A DNA stretch of 64,000 nt. Source: Gautieria morchelliformis (taxonomy: Eukaryota; Basidiomycota; Agaricomycetes; Gomphales; Gomphaceae). Made by a program: the position numbers and the translations under genes. The stretch lies in contig WHVA01000126.1 in the NCBI GenBank assembly GCA_015179125.1, forward strand, positions 175,001 to 239,000, in the 5' to 3' direction. Within the stretch, counting starts at the first letter, position 1. Every line of letters begins with the position of its first letter. A model generated the notes under the pieces. The model did no database searches. It saw nothing but the letters and a program-made list of their open reading frames with translations, and had not been told where the DNA came from. Shown piece by piece: positions 15,823-27,439 of the stretch.

Positions 15823-16409
15823 GATGTATCTGTAACGTTGCCTCTATTTCTGGACTTCCCCGACATAGCCGATTGACTATATATAGCGACGAGGACTAAT
15901 GACAAAACCAAACATCGTATTTCACTCCAGCTTCGACTTGCGCTGGCTCAACGGATGTGGTGAAGATATCTGTGGTTGGGCAGACCTGAGCGTTAGCTTA
16001 GAGGGTACGTGGAGAAAGAGCCCGCCGCTTGGGACCTCTCTGCGCGGCTTTTGCTTCACCGCAGTCCGTTTTGAGCATTTGTTGTCGACCAATTGAAAGT
16101 GCCCTCAATTAGTATTACATAATCTAGAGAGTCATGTTACAAAATGTGCAGGGGTTATTATGGTGGTGCGGAGTGGGGGTGGGTGAGTGCTATGAAAGAT
16201 CGAGGGTGCTATTGCTTCTGCCGTGGATAGATGGTGGTCGTGCGTGCATACGTAAAAGAGAGAAGAGGTGAGATAGAACTCCGCCGCCGTGCGTTCATCT
16301 GGATCGATCGCGCGTACTAAGCTATAAACCGAATAGATTGGGCTGGATGATTTTTTTAAGTCTTCACACTAGTCCGCCTTTTCGAAACGTGTCCTGGCCG
16401 GCCACAACC
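15823..16409. promoter_or_regulatory. Divergent upstream region, ABC transporter 1 / hydrolase
   Basis: About 590 bp between two genes pointing away from each other, so both promoters must lie here. A TATATATAG run at about 15878-15886 could be a TATA-like element for the transporter. No operator motif is recognised. Confidence 0.4.
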
Positions 16410-17780
16410 ATGTCAATGGTCTACTCGCTGCTGTCGTTGTCTACTCTCGCAGCTGCCAGCCTGAGTGCTTTCTCGGCTCGAGCACAGGTGACCCCACTAA
16501 AGGCAGGGTCTGCCTCGTGCTCGTGCAGCTCTGGCTTCATCCCTGTTCCCGTCGACGTGACTGTTCCTCTAGACCCCTCAGATCCTGCCGGTCTCAACGC
16601 CACGCACACGCGTCGTTTGCAGTCTACTTTTCAGATATTCGGTGTCCTGTGCGAACCTGTCTCCGAGCATACGAAGCATGGCCGTGGTTAGTCTGTTTCC
16701 GCCGTTGCGAAATGCTTATCGACACACAGTTCGTGCCAAGATGCTATCCAGCTACTGCTGCACGGACAGACCTATACATCGCAGTACTGGGACGTGACTT
16801 GGGGCGGGTTTCAAAATTACTCATATATGGCATATTCTTGCAGTAGGGGCATCTCCTCCTTTGCATACGATAACATAGGTACGAATTTTCTGTTCAAGAA
16901 ATTTTATTCAAGCTGTCCTTATCTTTCCATAGGTGCTGGTCAGACGATCAGACCCATCAATGCTACTGACTGCCAGATTCTTACCGCCGGGAACGTGTCA
17001 TCATCTCTTGCACGTGGCCTAAAGAGTGGCAGGGTCGGCCACATCCTCACAGGGAAGAAGAAGCAATTCGAAAAAGTCATCGGTTATGGGCATTCCCAGG
17101 GATCTGCGACGCTAAACTATGCCGCCATCGGTGATGGCGCAGACTCTCCCTTTGACGGCCTTGTCCTCACTGGTAATACTCCTTTCCGAAGGTAAATTTT
17201 AATACAAGCCGTTAACTGAGGTAACTGTAGGGATGGTGCACGATCCTCAGTTTATCATCAAGAGCCCAGTGATTGCCCTGCCCGCTAATGAAGTCGATCC
17301 CGTCAGATGGGGCGGTCTTGACCCCGGATATATCACCACGCCAAATGCCAGTGCACGATTTCTATTCTACGGCCCAGACAGGTCGTCGTTTTCCCCAACG
17401 ATATTCCAGTTGGACGAGTTAACAAAGAGCGTTGGCTCGAAATGGATCTCGGCGCAAATACGATTCTCGTACGCATCTGCGGTGGGATACAAAGGCCCTG
17501 TCGTGGAACTCGTTGGGTCGCTGGACGAAGTGCATTGTCTTAATAGCGGTGCACCGTGTGACCAGGCGAGACTCCAAGTCTCAGAAGCAGCGTTCTGGCC
17601 ACATTCGAAGAACTTCACTATGGTAATAATCCCGCTTCACTTCTCACAGATGTCTAGTGCTAAGGACAAGTCCTTTTTCTATAGGTAGTAATTGACGGTT
17701 TCGGGCACGATGTGAATTTTGAGTTCGCAGCGGCGCAGGCATTCCCGATCATGACGCAACTGTTCGAGAGCTTTGCGTAG
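16410..17780 (+). CDS. Secreted alpha/beta-hydrolase
   Basis: Signal-peptide-like start MSMVYSLLSLSTLAAASLSA followed by a Cys-rich segment (SCSCSSG) suggests secretion. After splicing: QLLLHGQTYTSQYWD (oxyanion-loop HG motif), SSFAYDNIGAGQ, the nucleophile elbow GYGHSQGSA near 17.09 kb, LVGSLDEVHC as a plausible acid region, and IDGFGHDVNF near 17.7 kb holding the catalytic His. Introns: about 16688-16742 (donor GTTAGT), one near 16.9 kb, one near 17.2 kb and one near 17.63 kb; phases agree. Ends with TAG at 17778-17780. Family members act on esters or related bonds but the substrate cannot be told. It is convergent with DUF6533 copy B, and a broken paralogue lies at 30.2 kb. Confidence 0.78.
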
Positions 17781-18366
17781 TAACCGGCTCTTACACTTTT
17801 GGACCTCTTGGTAGTTTGTTGACCAATGTTACCATTCGTCTTACAGTCGGGTGATCATCATATGTAGCCAACCTAAGTGCTTCTCTCGTCGAAATTACGT
17901 CCCACATGATCTTCCACGTTCACTGATGCTTGACTAGTAAACAATTTAGCTTTTGAATGACTCTTAGAAGGCCTCCACATGAATGACGAGTCTCAGGCTG
18001 ACCGGAATCTTGTGACCTACTAGTAGCGTGGTCAGTACTTTGACTTGCTGATAGGTCTCCGATCGCCGCTTGTTCAACCAACGTCACGTATTTTTTCTCG
18101 ACGTATGAAATGTCTTGCATCCCGCGGCTTTCGGTCCGCGTCGTCAATTCCCATCGCTGTCGTTATCTCGTTGCATTAGACTAGCTACAGTTCGCTTTGG
18201 CTTTGGTCGCCGAGACTCGTTTTCTCGTTTGCTGTGGCTTCATTCTTATCTGCACGATCCTAGCTTTCGATTGACAGCCTACCGCCCCTGCCCCGATGCT
18301 GTGCACTGGCAAAGAAAAAGAATAATAATTAAAAAAGGTTCTCGGACTGTATCCTGACTTCCCATA
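17781..18366. other. Intergenic between convergent hydrolase and DUF6533 copy B
   Basis: 3' flanks of two convergent genes. No coding feature recognised. The hydrolase 3' flank, for example CTTGGTAGTTTG near 17807, recurs at about 30393 behind the broken hydrolase copy, so the duplication extended past the stop codon. Confidence 0.45.
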
Positions 18367-20054
18367 TCAAGTGTTGAACACTATGCCAGATGTCTCGACG
18401 TTAAGCGACGTGGCCATAGTTGTCGACGCTTTGTAATATCTTTCGCGCATGTTTAGAAGCAGACGACTGCCCAGTGTACACGGTATAGCCACTGCCCAAC
18501 TGCATTAGAATATAACGTCAGCGATCTACCGCATGACAATGCAGAGGCAGCAGCGGATATCTAACTCACTTAAGAGCAAGTTTTGGATCCATTTGTGACC
18601 CCGGTTTGGCAGACATAATATACACAATACAGTTCGCCAGGAGGGTAATGAACATGCTGAATTGTCAGAGTCAGCAGGGGGTATCAAGGAATTCAAAATC
18701 CTACATCAGAAAGTAAAGAATACTGTGTTTAACATCAGACCTTGCACAGTTGAGAAAAATACAGCTGGAAGCCATACCTGTCTCTGATGATCAGATGCAA
18801 CAGCTCGGAGCGTGCCCGACTCGTGTATGTCCTCCAACCTTTGTACACCATGAGAGACATGAGGATTGTCTCGAAGATAAGCGGAGAGAGCCAAGCCACA
18901 AAGGAACCGGGTGGCGCCGGCTCGTTTCTGCAGCCCGTGGACCCGCTGTCCTTCACCCACATAACTGACGATCTGATGTCAGGCTCGAAACGAGTAGTAT
19001 AGAGGGAAAACATGTCTTACTCGCGGGAACTCCATGAATTCCAATGATCGAAAAGCTGACTACTTCTGCCATGAAGAGTGCAACCATCGCGAAAAACAGT
19101 CTCCGATTACAATCGTAAACTGCATGTATCTATCAAGAAAAGTGATATAGGTATATTAGAAGGAGAATAACCACATACCCGAATCAGAAGGATAACTACA
19201 TTCAGGATGATCAGTGCGTGTATACGAATCCGAAAATAAATATATTGTACTTTCCGCGCTGATGATGGCAACGATCTCCCTGGGTACATATCAATGTGTC
19301 AGATTGATAATCATGGATACAGTAGATTCTAAACGAGGCAGATCTCGTACAACGACATGGGAGTGCCCATGATCTCAAAGAATGCTTGGACGTACAGTGT
19401 GACATTCCACCAGGTGTACCTTTGGCAACTTGGGTCCAATACTACTTCAAAAGAGCGACTACATGCACAGAGAAATGTGACATACAACTTTAGACAATTA
19501 GCTGAGTTCTCGAGTGAGTACGAAGGAAGTTATCACCTGTAATGACAGATTTCCGTGAAAAGTGACTGATTGCACGACAAGAAATTGTTAGTATAACATG
19601 AGCAGGGACAGCATACGAAGAGAAAGAGTACCGATTACGTTCGAAAGGAGGGCGAGTATGCTGAAGTAGCGGTTCTAGAGAGGTGGACCATCAATAATGT
19701 TACCTGGGCTATTTTACCATGAATACGTACAAATATGAATAGCGCCTTTCCAAACGACCAGGTGCGCTTCCACACATATTCAACCTGCAAGAATCAACTT
19801 GACATTGTTCCGTGGCCCAAAGCGAGACGTACCTCAGTATCAAATGTAAGGGCTATCGTGTGACAATGCATGTCATTCAAGACCCAAAGATGGCAGCAAG
19901 AAACGAACCGTAGTCATATAATAACATGGTAAATGCTGCGGCCGTCCCGTACTTCAGAGGCGTAGCTATATAGAAGGATAATGAGAGAATAGTCACTGCG
20001 GGATTTCATGTACTGACAAGCAGCGATAAAACCTTCAACGTCAACATGCGGCAT
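18367..20054 (-). CDS. DUF6533-family seven-helix membrane protein (copy B)
   Basis: Starts MPHVDVEGFIAACQ at 20054. Exons then read PLKYGTAAAFTMLLYDY, the microexon ALTFDTE, VEYVWKRTWSFGKALFIF, NRYFSILALL, IHAVYDCNRRLFFAMVALFMAEVVS, SFVAWLSPLIFETILMSLMVYKGWRTY, LIIRDRYG, MFITLLANCIVYI, and AVAIPCTLGSRLLLNMRERYY, ending with TGA at 18367-18369. Exon 1 joins exon 2 in phase only if it continues to the donor GTGACT (A|CT). The donor after ALFIF is GTACGT, giving a 56-nt intron that continues in phase into NRYF. No internal stop was found in conserved exons. The paralogous exon pattern shows common descent with copies A and C. Function unknown. Confidence 0.68.
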
Positions 20055-20894
20055 TCCGAGAGAATAGAGTACCTTCGCCTCGGGAAGGAATCAGGATGCA
20101 GGAAGTACACCTACCAGGCTCATTTGTATAGGACCTCCAATGCCACGAACGACCACGGCGCAGTTGACTGACATGAATACCCACGAGAAGTTGTGTTCAG
20201 AAGGCACTAATACAGCCGACAACTCGGAGCTGAGTTGCTGCCTCCCTAGACCCTACGGTGTCCCATGACTTCCAAACGATTACTGACACCGACACTTCAA
20301 CCATAGCGATATTCGTATCGAGAGGGAGTCATAAGCCTTACTATACGTGTACATATCGTCATCTCCAAGCCTGGCTCAATTGAACTAGGCTGGCTAGTTC
20401 AGTCCAGCAGCGATCCGGATCAGCTGAGGTCCATGCCGGACTCGGGGTATAATGTAACATGTGGCGCAATGCCAAAAGTAGTACGGAACCGGTGATGTGA
20501 CGTAATTCCACGTTTGCGGTTGATGTGACGTACCAGTATATCCATCAAACCAGGGTATGTGATCTAAGCGGCCACTGATTGTCTACTGAGGTCAACAGCA
20601 AGATGTTGATCAACGTTGAATATAGACGCGCAGCACGTATGCACAAGCAGTTGCGATAGAATTGGGAGAGCCACATTCGAGTTGTCGATCAAGGTGGCGA
20701 TTTTCAAGTTTGCGTTACGCAACGCGTGCTGCCGACTAACCTCACCGTAATCATCCCACGGCACCGTGACAGCCGTAAATCCTTTTGCAGGTAATCCCTT
20801 TCACGGGACAGTTCTCTCTTTATGATTTCGATGTAAAACTTGAGTTTGGCGTTGCTCGATCACGTCTGCGGTCACTCGCCTGTCGATTTACAAT
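20055..20894. other. Upstream of DUF6533 copy B, no other gene recognised
   Basis: Contains the presumed promoter of copy B. A 66-codon minus ORF at 20564-20764 has no recognisable motif. The right end is the original genomic flank of the retrotransposon. Confidence 0.35.
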
Positions 20895-20907
20895 AAGTAT
20901 CCTCTGC
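20895..20907. repeat. Left target-site duplication of the LINE
   Basis: AAGTATCCTCTGC, 13 bp, is repeated exactly at 27427-27439 directly after an A-rich tail. This is the expected footprint of target-primed reverse transcription. Confidence 0.85.
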
Positions 20908-21045
20908 GAGCTTTCTCACGCTTACCACCACCACCAAAAAACTAAAAATTCTCACAACTACGCACTCCCAACACCTGACAGTAGATAGTATAGCTCACTG
21001 CCACGCTAAATACAGTCAGAAAGCTCCAAACAGGAAGCAGACAAA

Positions 21046-22791
21046 ATGGCCGCGCCGACGAATGCGGAAGGCCAACCGCCAGGAACCTCACACCTGGGGA
21101 GAACGAGGACGGGGACGGCGCAGCAAGGGGAGCAGACCAGGACACGAGGTGAGCTAATAGATAACGCGAACTCATCAGTACGGAACAGGGAACAAGCACG
21201 CAACTTCCTTGACAAGAACCAATACGTGGCGAAGGACGACCCGATCTCCCAAGAGAGCCTGAGCAACGCCCTGCTCTGCCTGGCCCACAGCGCAACAGGA
21301 AAGGCCTTGAAGGAGGGCGCGCGGGCGGTAGCGATATTGATGATGGACGCGTCAGCGAAGAGTCTGGGGGAGCAGGTCATGAGATACGTTGAGAAAAAGG
21401 TCGACCCTATCGTACGAAAGGCGGATGCGGTGACGGATGCGCTCAGAGAAGCCGCTTTCGACACGATCAGAGCAGCGGACGCGGCGACGGACGCCATCGA
21501 GTTGGGGGCACGGAGCAGGGGAGAGACGGGAGCGGCGACAGGCATAACCTACGCCGCAGCATTGAGGGGCACGGTGCCGCTGGCACACCCAAACACACTC
21601 GCCAGAGCCAAGGCGAGGAGCTGCCAAATACTTATCGACAAGGACCCCAGCGTCGACACCAACCCGCTGGAGGAGCTTTCAGAACAAGAGCTCGTCGCCA
21701 AAGCCAACGAGGCGATGGAGCACATGGGCACGCTGGAGGAAGGGGAGGAGCCAAAGTTCGTAGGAGCCAAGAAATTGGCGAACGGAGGAGTGGTATTCGA
21801 TCTGCAGACACCCGAAGCCGCCAGTTGCATCCAAATGCGCAAGCAAGACTTCTTACAGAAGTTCAGCGCGTCGACTGTCATCACAGACAGGTCAGTGTCA
21901 GTAATCGTCGAGTACGTCCCGGTCAGCCACACACCCGAAGCGCTCGGCGAATACGCCCGGATCGAGCGTGACTCCAAGCTCCCCGAGGGCACGCTGATCT
22001 CTACAAGATGGATAAAGCCGTTACAAAGGCGAAGCCAGGGACAACGATCCGCGCACCTCATAGCACGGTTCAACACCATTGCAGCGGCCAACAGTGCAAT
22101 CCGGGACGGGCTCATCATAGCGGGCAAAAGGACGTGGGCCAGGCGATTGAGACGAGAACCAAGACGGTGCCTCAAGTGCCAGAAGTATAACACACGACAT
22201 CTGGCAGCAGCCTGCGACAGGAGAGAAACATGCGGCACATGCGCGAAAGAACACCGCACAGCCGCCTGTGAGGAGACAAACCCTGACAAGTTCAGGTGCG
22301 TAAACTGCGACGTCGGGGGCCATGCGTCATGGGACTGCACCTGCCCGAAGTTCACTGCAGCAAGCGAGCGCATAGAAAGGAACGATCCAGAGAGTACCCA
22401 CAAGTTTTTCCCAGACGAAAACCCGTGGACATGGGAGCAACAGCACGCGCGGGAGGAGGAAGGAGTAGCCGAGCCAATTAGTGCAGTGTACTCAAACAAC
22501 AACCCGCAGAACTGTACAGCAGATGGAGCACAGCAGGTGACGCACCATACCAGAGAACCGGAGCAGCGGCAGACAATAGCGCCACCAGGATCACAAGGCA
22601 GAGGCAGAGCGAACCCGCCGTTAGGCCATAAAGACACCGGGTGGCAGCGCCCTGCGACGAGGAGCCACTCGAGGCCGACAACCAGACCAGGCTCAAGGCA
22701 GACGACGATCAATGAACACTTTGGAACACAGGGAGCAGGGGAACAGGCGACCAGCAGGCAGACCACAGCGCACCTGGGCCGAAATGAGTGA
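21046..22791 (+). CDS. LINE ORF1, gag-like zinc-knuckle protein
   Basis: An uninterrupted 581-codon frame. The N-terminal half is rich in Ala/Glu and likely helical; the middle carries a segment like an RNA-binding fold (VSVIVEYVPVSHTPEALGEY). Then come three CCHC knuckles at about residues 376-435: CLKCQKYNTRHLAAAC (C-X2-C-X6-H-X4-C), CGTCAKEHRTAAC (C-X2-C-X3-H-X4-C) and CVNCDVGGHASWDC (C-X2-C-X4-H-X4-C). The C-terminus is Gln/Arg-rich. In the family this protein binds the element's RNA. Its stop TGA overlaps the ATGA at 22784 where ORF2 could restart. The frame is intact, unlike ORF2. Confidence 0.85.
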   Translation: MAAPTNAEGQPPGTSHLGRTRTGTAQQGEQTRTRGELIDNANSSVRNREQARNFLDKNQYVAKDDPISQESLSNALLCLAHSATGKALKEGARAVAILMMDASAKSLGEQVMRYVEKKVDPIVRKADAVTDALREAAFDTIRAADAATDAIELGARSRGETGAATGITYAAALRGTVPLAHPNTLARAKARSCQILIDKDPSVDTNPLEELSEQELVAKANEAMEHMGTLEEGEEPKFVGAKKLANGGVVFDLQTPEAASCIQMRKQDFLQKFSASTVITDRSVSVIVEYVPVSHTPEALGEYARIERDSKLPEGTLISTRWIKPLQRRSQGQRSAHLIARFNTIAAANSAIRDGLIIAGKRTWARRLRREPRRCLKCQKYNTRHLAAACDRRETCGTCAKEHRTAACEETNPDKFRCVNCDVGGHASWDCTCPKFTAASERIERNDPESTHKFFPDENPWTWEQQHAREEEGVAEPISAVYSNNNPQNCTADGAQQVTHHTREPEQRQTIAPPGSQGRGRANPPLGHKDTGWQRPATRSHSRPTTRPGSRQTTINEHFGTQGAGEQATSRQTTAHLGRNE

Positions 22792-25700
22792 AGACGCGCC
22801 ACAGAGAACAACCTTACGGATCAGACAACAGAACGTTAACAAATCCCTCCACGCCACCAACGACCTCCTAGGACGGAGTTCACCAGAAGAGTTCGACATT
22901 ATCGCATTACAAGAACCTTACATCGACTTCCTAGGAAACGCCCAATCAACCTCACACTGGTACGCGATATACCCAGACACCCACTACAAGGACAAGGAGA
23001 AGCGCACCAGGTCCATGACTCTAATCAACAAAAGAATAGCGACAGATACCTGGGCAGCAATCGACGTCGGACATCCTGACGTGACGGGAGTCAGGATAAA
23101 AACAGAAAGCAGTAACATAATCATTTTCAACCTCTATTGCGACTGCACGCACTCAGAAGCCATACACCACACTGACAAATTTCTACAGGCACAGGGAAGA
23201 GACGCGACACAAGCGAACCAGACAGCAGGTATGATCTGGCTAGGCAACTTCAACCGCCACCACCCCCAGTGGGATGAGCCTCGGAACGCGCACCTCTTCT
23301 CGCGCAGCAACTTAGACGCAGCCCAGATCCTCCTTGACACAATAGTAGAAAGAGACTTACACATGGCGCTACCAAAGCATATGCCCACGATCAGAGCCCA
23401 CTCGACGGGAAACCACACGCGCACTGACAACATCTTCATGTCCACAGCCCTGCTTGACAGTCTGCTCACATGCCAAACAGTACCAGAAGATCAGCCGGCA
23501 CGCAGTGACCACTTCCCTATCGACACTGAGCTGGAGACGGCCGTAGGATCACAGTGCGAGCCTCCTAAGCACAACTACCGTCAGGTAGACTGGGATGATT
23601 ACAACAAGATGCTACAAGAAAAACTTGAGGAATACGTGCCTTTGACCGCCCCAGCAACCAGCAACGAGTTCCACCAAGCACTAGACGGGCTCACCAGAGC
23701 GATAATCGACACCACCGAAGAACTCATCCCGAAGACAAAACCTTCACCGTTTATGAAGAGGTGGTGGTCGAAAGAGCTGACGCAAATGAGGACAGCCATG
23801 AAGAAGTTGGCACACAAGGCATATGAGCGACGCTGTAAGGGCAACCCTGGCTAGTTGTGGAGATCACACTACCACACAACTGACAAGGGGAAATCCAAAG
23901 TATGTATAAATGAACAGAGTATACAAGAGAGGGGATTCTCACCTGACAAGGGGAAATCCAAAGAGAAAAGTCTAAGGACCCCCAATGTCAGCGAGCCCGT
24001 ATTATACTACGCTGCGCAGCCAGGGACAACACTTGGCACCCGCCATCAACCCTGCATCTCCCTGACCACCCTGACCCTTGATCGACCCTTGATGCCACCT
24101 ATTACGCGAGTCGCTTGATTTCCGACACTGTTCCGAGAGTGGAAGTCGGAAATTGGAGTGGAACTGGCAAGGCGAACAGAACTGGTGGAAGTTCTCCCAG
24201 AAGCGGAATCATTTCCGAAAGCGGAGGCGGAGATGGAATCGGAACCGGAAGCGGAGTCGGAAATGGAGTCGGAACTGGGTGTGGTGTCGGAACTGGAAAT
24301 GGAAAACAGGGTGTCCCCTGACAGACGCAACGATCCCCTGGACCAGGCCCATGACAAATACAAGCGTGCCAGGAACAGATATGCAGAAGCCATAAGCAGG
24401 GCGAAACTCGAGCACTGGGAAGTGTTTCTAGAGACAGTGAACCAGAAAAACATTTGGACAGCAAATCGGTTTGCCACAGCCGAAGCGACAGATGGGGGGA
24501 GAGCAAGAATCCCCACGCTCGCCAGTCGAAACAGTGACAACAGCGTGCGGATAGCGACAATGAACGAAGAGAAGGCTAAGATGCTGTTTGATATGTTCTT
24601 CCCGCTGACACATGTGCACGACAGACCTGCACCCAGGGCCCACGAGTACCCAGAGCCGGCGTTCAACTATGCACCCATCACAGATGATCAAATACGGAGA
24701 GCAATCAGACGCACTGGGCCCTTCAAAGCCCCGGGAGCCAATGGCATACCAAACATAGTACTTCAGAGATGCACACAAGTACTAATGCCTTACATAGGGC
24801 CGCTTCTCAGGGCAACGTTCGTGCTCAAAGTGTACCCCAGACAGTGGAGAGACTCCATCACACGCGTGCTGCGGAAACCCGGCAAAGCCAACTACACAGC
24901 GCCAGGAGCCTATAGGCCAATAGCTTTGCTGGACGCACTAGGCAAAATCCTGTCATCGTGCGTCGCAGAAGACCTAGTGAAAATGACGGAGAAACACAAC
25001 TTACTCCCCAAGAATCACTACGTTTGCCAGCCAGGCCGAACAACAACAGACGCGTTACACTACACGATCTTGAAGGCAAAGGACGCATGGCGGAAAGGCA
25101 GAGTTCTGGGAGCACTGTTCCTAGACATAAAGGGGGCATTCCCCAGTATCATCCTTGAAAAGCTTATTGATAACATGCGACGCAGGGGTATCCCGTGCGA
25201 GTACACCGAATGGATACGCAATAGAGTCGAAGGCCGAGTCACAGTAATTAGCTTCGATGACTACCAGGCCCCTGCGGAACTTATCAAGAGGGGAATGGAT
25301 CAGGGCTGCCCCTTGTCCGCCATTGCATACCAATACTACAATACCGACATGCTAGAGGTCACAAGCGAGAGCGATGGCGAAGACTCAGTAGCCTTCGTCG
25401 ACGACACAACGCTGCTAGCAGAAGGCGCAGATCTCCAAGAGGCCTTTGACAAGCTGTCTGACATCATGAGCAGAGACCGGGGCGCGCTGACGTGGGCGGA
25501 AGAACACGAATGCCAGTTCGCACTTGACAAGTTCGGCCTGATGGGGTTCACCAGGAGACGGGAAAAGGACCCAACCAGAGCAAAAGGGTCCAGACCAGCC
25601 ACCCGGCCCACAATAACAGTTGGCAACCAGGTCATCAAACCGACAGAGGTGCATAAGTACTTAGGCATCATGCTCGACCAGGAACTCCGGTTCAAACACC

Positions 25701-27237
25701 ACACCAACTATGCGCTGAACAAGGGAGCAAAACTCACAGACCAATACCGGAGACGTCACTAGCACGAACGTCGAAAGGGATAGCAGCCAAACAGATGAGA
25801 CAGTTCTACATAGCCGTCGTGATACCAAAAATATTATATGCAGCTGACGTGTTCCTTGTCCCAGAATCCACGCACACCAGAGGCACAAAGGGACACATCA
25901 GCAAGCTCGCTAGAATACAACGACAAGCTGCACTGACGATAACTGGCGCGATGCGAACGACAGCCAGCGACATGCTGGATACTCACGCCAACTTATTACC
26001 ATTTAAGATACTAGTCTCTAAAGTCATACACCGCGCAGCTGTCTGGCTGACCACCCTTCCCAGACAGCATCCGTTGACCAAACACGCGCAAAAGGCAGCG
26101 AGCAGGTACGTCAAAAGACACCGGACACCCCTACACGAGGTCCTCCATGCGTCCCACCTGCAACCTCAGCGAATGGAAACAATAGACCTAGCGGTAATGG
26201 ATCCAAAGTGGGCACCCTCGTTCGAGATACAGATCCCCCAAAACAAAAAAGAAGCAGTAGAGGAAGAGAGAGCCGACCGTGCAACAGTCAAAGTATACAC
26301 GGATGGATCCACAATAGACGGCGGGGTAGGGGCAGCGGCAGTCCTGTATCGAGGAGGGGTAGAGGAAAAGGTGGTACGGAAGTACATGGGGCCAGTGGGC
26401 GAGCACACAGTCTTCGAAGCAGAGCTGCTGGGTGCCGTGATGGGAGCCAAGATGATGTGATGGGAACAGACAGATGAACGCACGTTGTGTATGGATAACC
26501 AGGCTGCCATTCAGACAACCAGGGAAGAACGCACCATATCAGGCCAGTACCTGGTCAATGCCCTCCACGAACAGATGGAGGCGGCCAGCGCAGGTAGACG
26601 GGGGCGGAGCAGCATTACAGTGAGATGGGTGCCGGGGCACGCAGGGGTGAAGGGCAACGAGCGCGCAGACGAGGAGGCCAAAAGAGCAGCAAGCGGGATG
26701 TCAACAGATGAGCGAGATGTGCCGATCCTGTGTCGGGGGGAGCTACCGGTCAGCAAAGCGGCGGAGCTGCAGAGATACAACGCAGCGCTCAGGGACCAGG
26801 CAAGAGACCTGTTCAAGAAGTCACCAAAAGCCATCAGAGCACTCAAGATAGATCCCTCCATGCCATCACCAGCATTCATGAAACTCTGTAGTGGCCTGGC
26901 CCGCTGACACAGCTCTTTGTTAATCCAGCTAAGGACGGGACACGTCCCACTCAACAAACACTTATACAACATCGGAAAAGTAGACTCCCCCACTTGCAAC
27001 GCCTGCCTCAGTAGCGACGAAACTGTATACCACTACCTGCTTCAGTGCCCGAAGTACGAACCGCAGAGACGACAGCTAGAACAGAAGCTCAAACGGGGCG
27101 CCAGATCACTGCGAACGTTACTCACCAGACCGAAAGTGATGGCCCCACTATTCCAGTACATCAATGTGACGGGCAGGTTCACAGCCACATTTGGAGATGT
27201 AACGATACCACAGGTGAAGCAGAAGGCACAGACATGA
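22712..27237 (+). pseudogene. LINE ORF2 (endonuclease / reverse transcriptase / RNase H), broken
   Basis: Domains in order. Endonuclease 22.8-23.6 kb with QQNVNKS, ALQEPY and SDHFPI; the usual GDFN motif reads GNFNRHH, so a catalytic-motif Asp has become Asn. Reverse transcriptase 24.6-25.7 kb with GPFKAPGANGIPN, YRPIALLDALGK, FLDIKGAFPS and the active-site FVDD. RNase H 26.3-26.7 kb with VYTDGS, EAELLG, MDNQAA and WVPGHAGVKGNERADE. C-terminal CCHC-like motif near 27.0 kb. Breaks: solo LTR 23834-24323, frameshift near 25756, TGA at 26458-26460 and at 26905-26907. It starts at 22712 or 22784, overlapping ORF1. Confidence 0.85.
23834..24323. mobile_element. Solo LTR nested in LINE ORF2
   Basis: The ends are TGTAAGGG and CCCCTGACA, so it begins TG, ends CA and has short imperfect terminal inverted repeats. 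It is flanked by the 5-bp direct repeat GACGC (23829-23833 and 24324-24328), and the ORF2 frame on the two sides is in register once the insert and one repeat are discounted. These are the marks of LTR-retrotransposon integration followed by LTR-LTR recombination. Inside are two copies of CTGACAAGGGGAAATCC (23880 and 23943), a TATAAA at about 23905, and a purine-rich region of GGAA/GGAG repeats at 24150-24300. No coding sequence. Confidence 0.82.
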
Positions 27238-27426
27238 TAGCAGTCTGACGAACGTATGGCCCCACCTATACACAGGCATGGACTAGCTCAGGGCCAAACC
27301 CGCTGAGCTCATGCAGAGATTGAGGGCAAAAGGAGAGATGGAGAGCAGATGTTGACGGAAATACTGTATGCATCACCTTACATAGGGCACGGCCCCAAAA
27401 GGCAAAATTTGGAATATAAAAAAAAA

Positions 27427-27439
27427 AAGTATCCTCTGC
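27427..27439. repeat. Right target-site duplication of the LINE
   Basis: Exact 13-bp copy of 20895-20907 after the A-rich 3' tail. Confidence 0.85.

Larger units (their letters stand above)
20908..27426 (+). mobile_element. Non-LTR retrotransposon (LINE with APE endonuclease, RT and RNase H), decayed
   Basis: Bounded by a 13-bp direct repeat and ending in an A-rich tail (AATATAAAAAAAA...). Coding content in order: ORF1 gag-like protein with three zinc knuckles, ORF2 with AP-type endonuclease, reverse transcriptase, RNase H and a C-terminal Cys/His motif (CNACLSSDETVYHYLLQC). This is the architecture of the Tad1/I-like clade group of fungal LINEs. ORF2 is interrupted by a 490-bp solo LTR, a frameshift near 25756 and TGA codons at 26458 and 26905, so the copy cannot move by itself. 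5' end placed by the target duplication; about 140 bp of leader precede ORF1. Confidence 0.9.

Noticed and set aside
21549-22811. 420-codon minus ORF across LINE ORF1
   Set aside because: Antisense shadow of the GC-rich gag-like frame; Ser/Cys-rich with no domain.
24115-24321. Plus ORF with Gly/Thr repeats, considered as a separate gene
   Set aside because: It lies inside the solo LTR and arises from GGAA/GGAG simple repeats.
24046-24666. 206-codon minus ORF rich in SASGSDS repeats
   Set aside because: Antisense of the purine-rich part of the solo LTR and the start of the RT region; not a gene.
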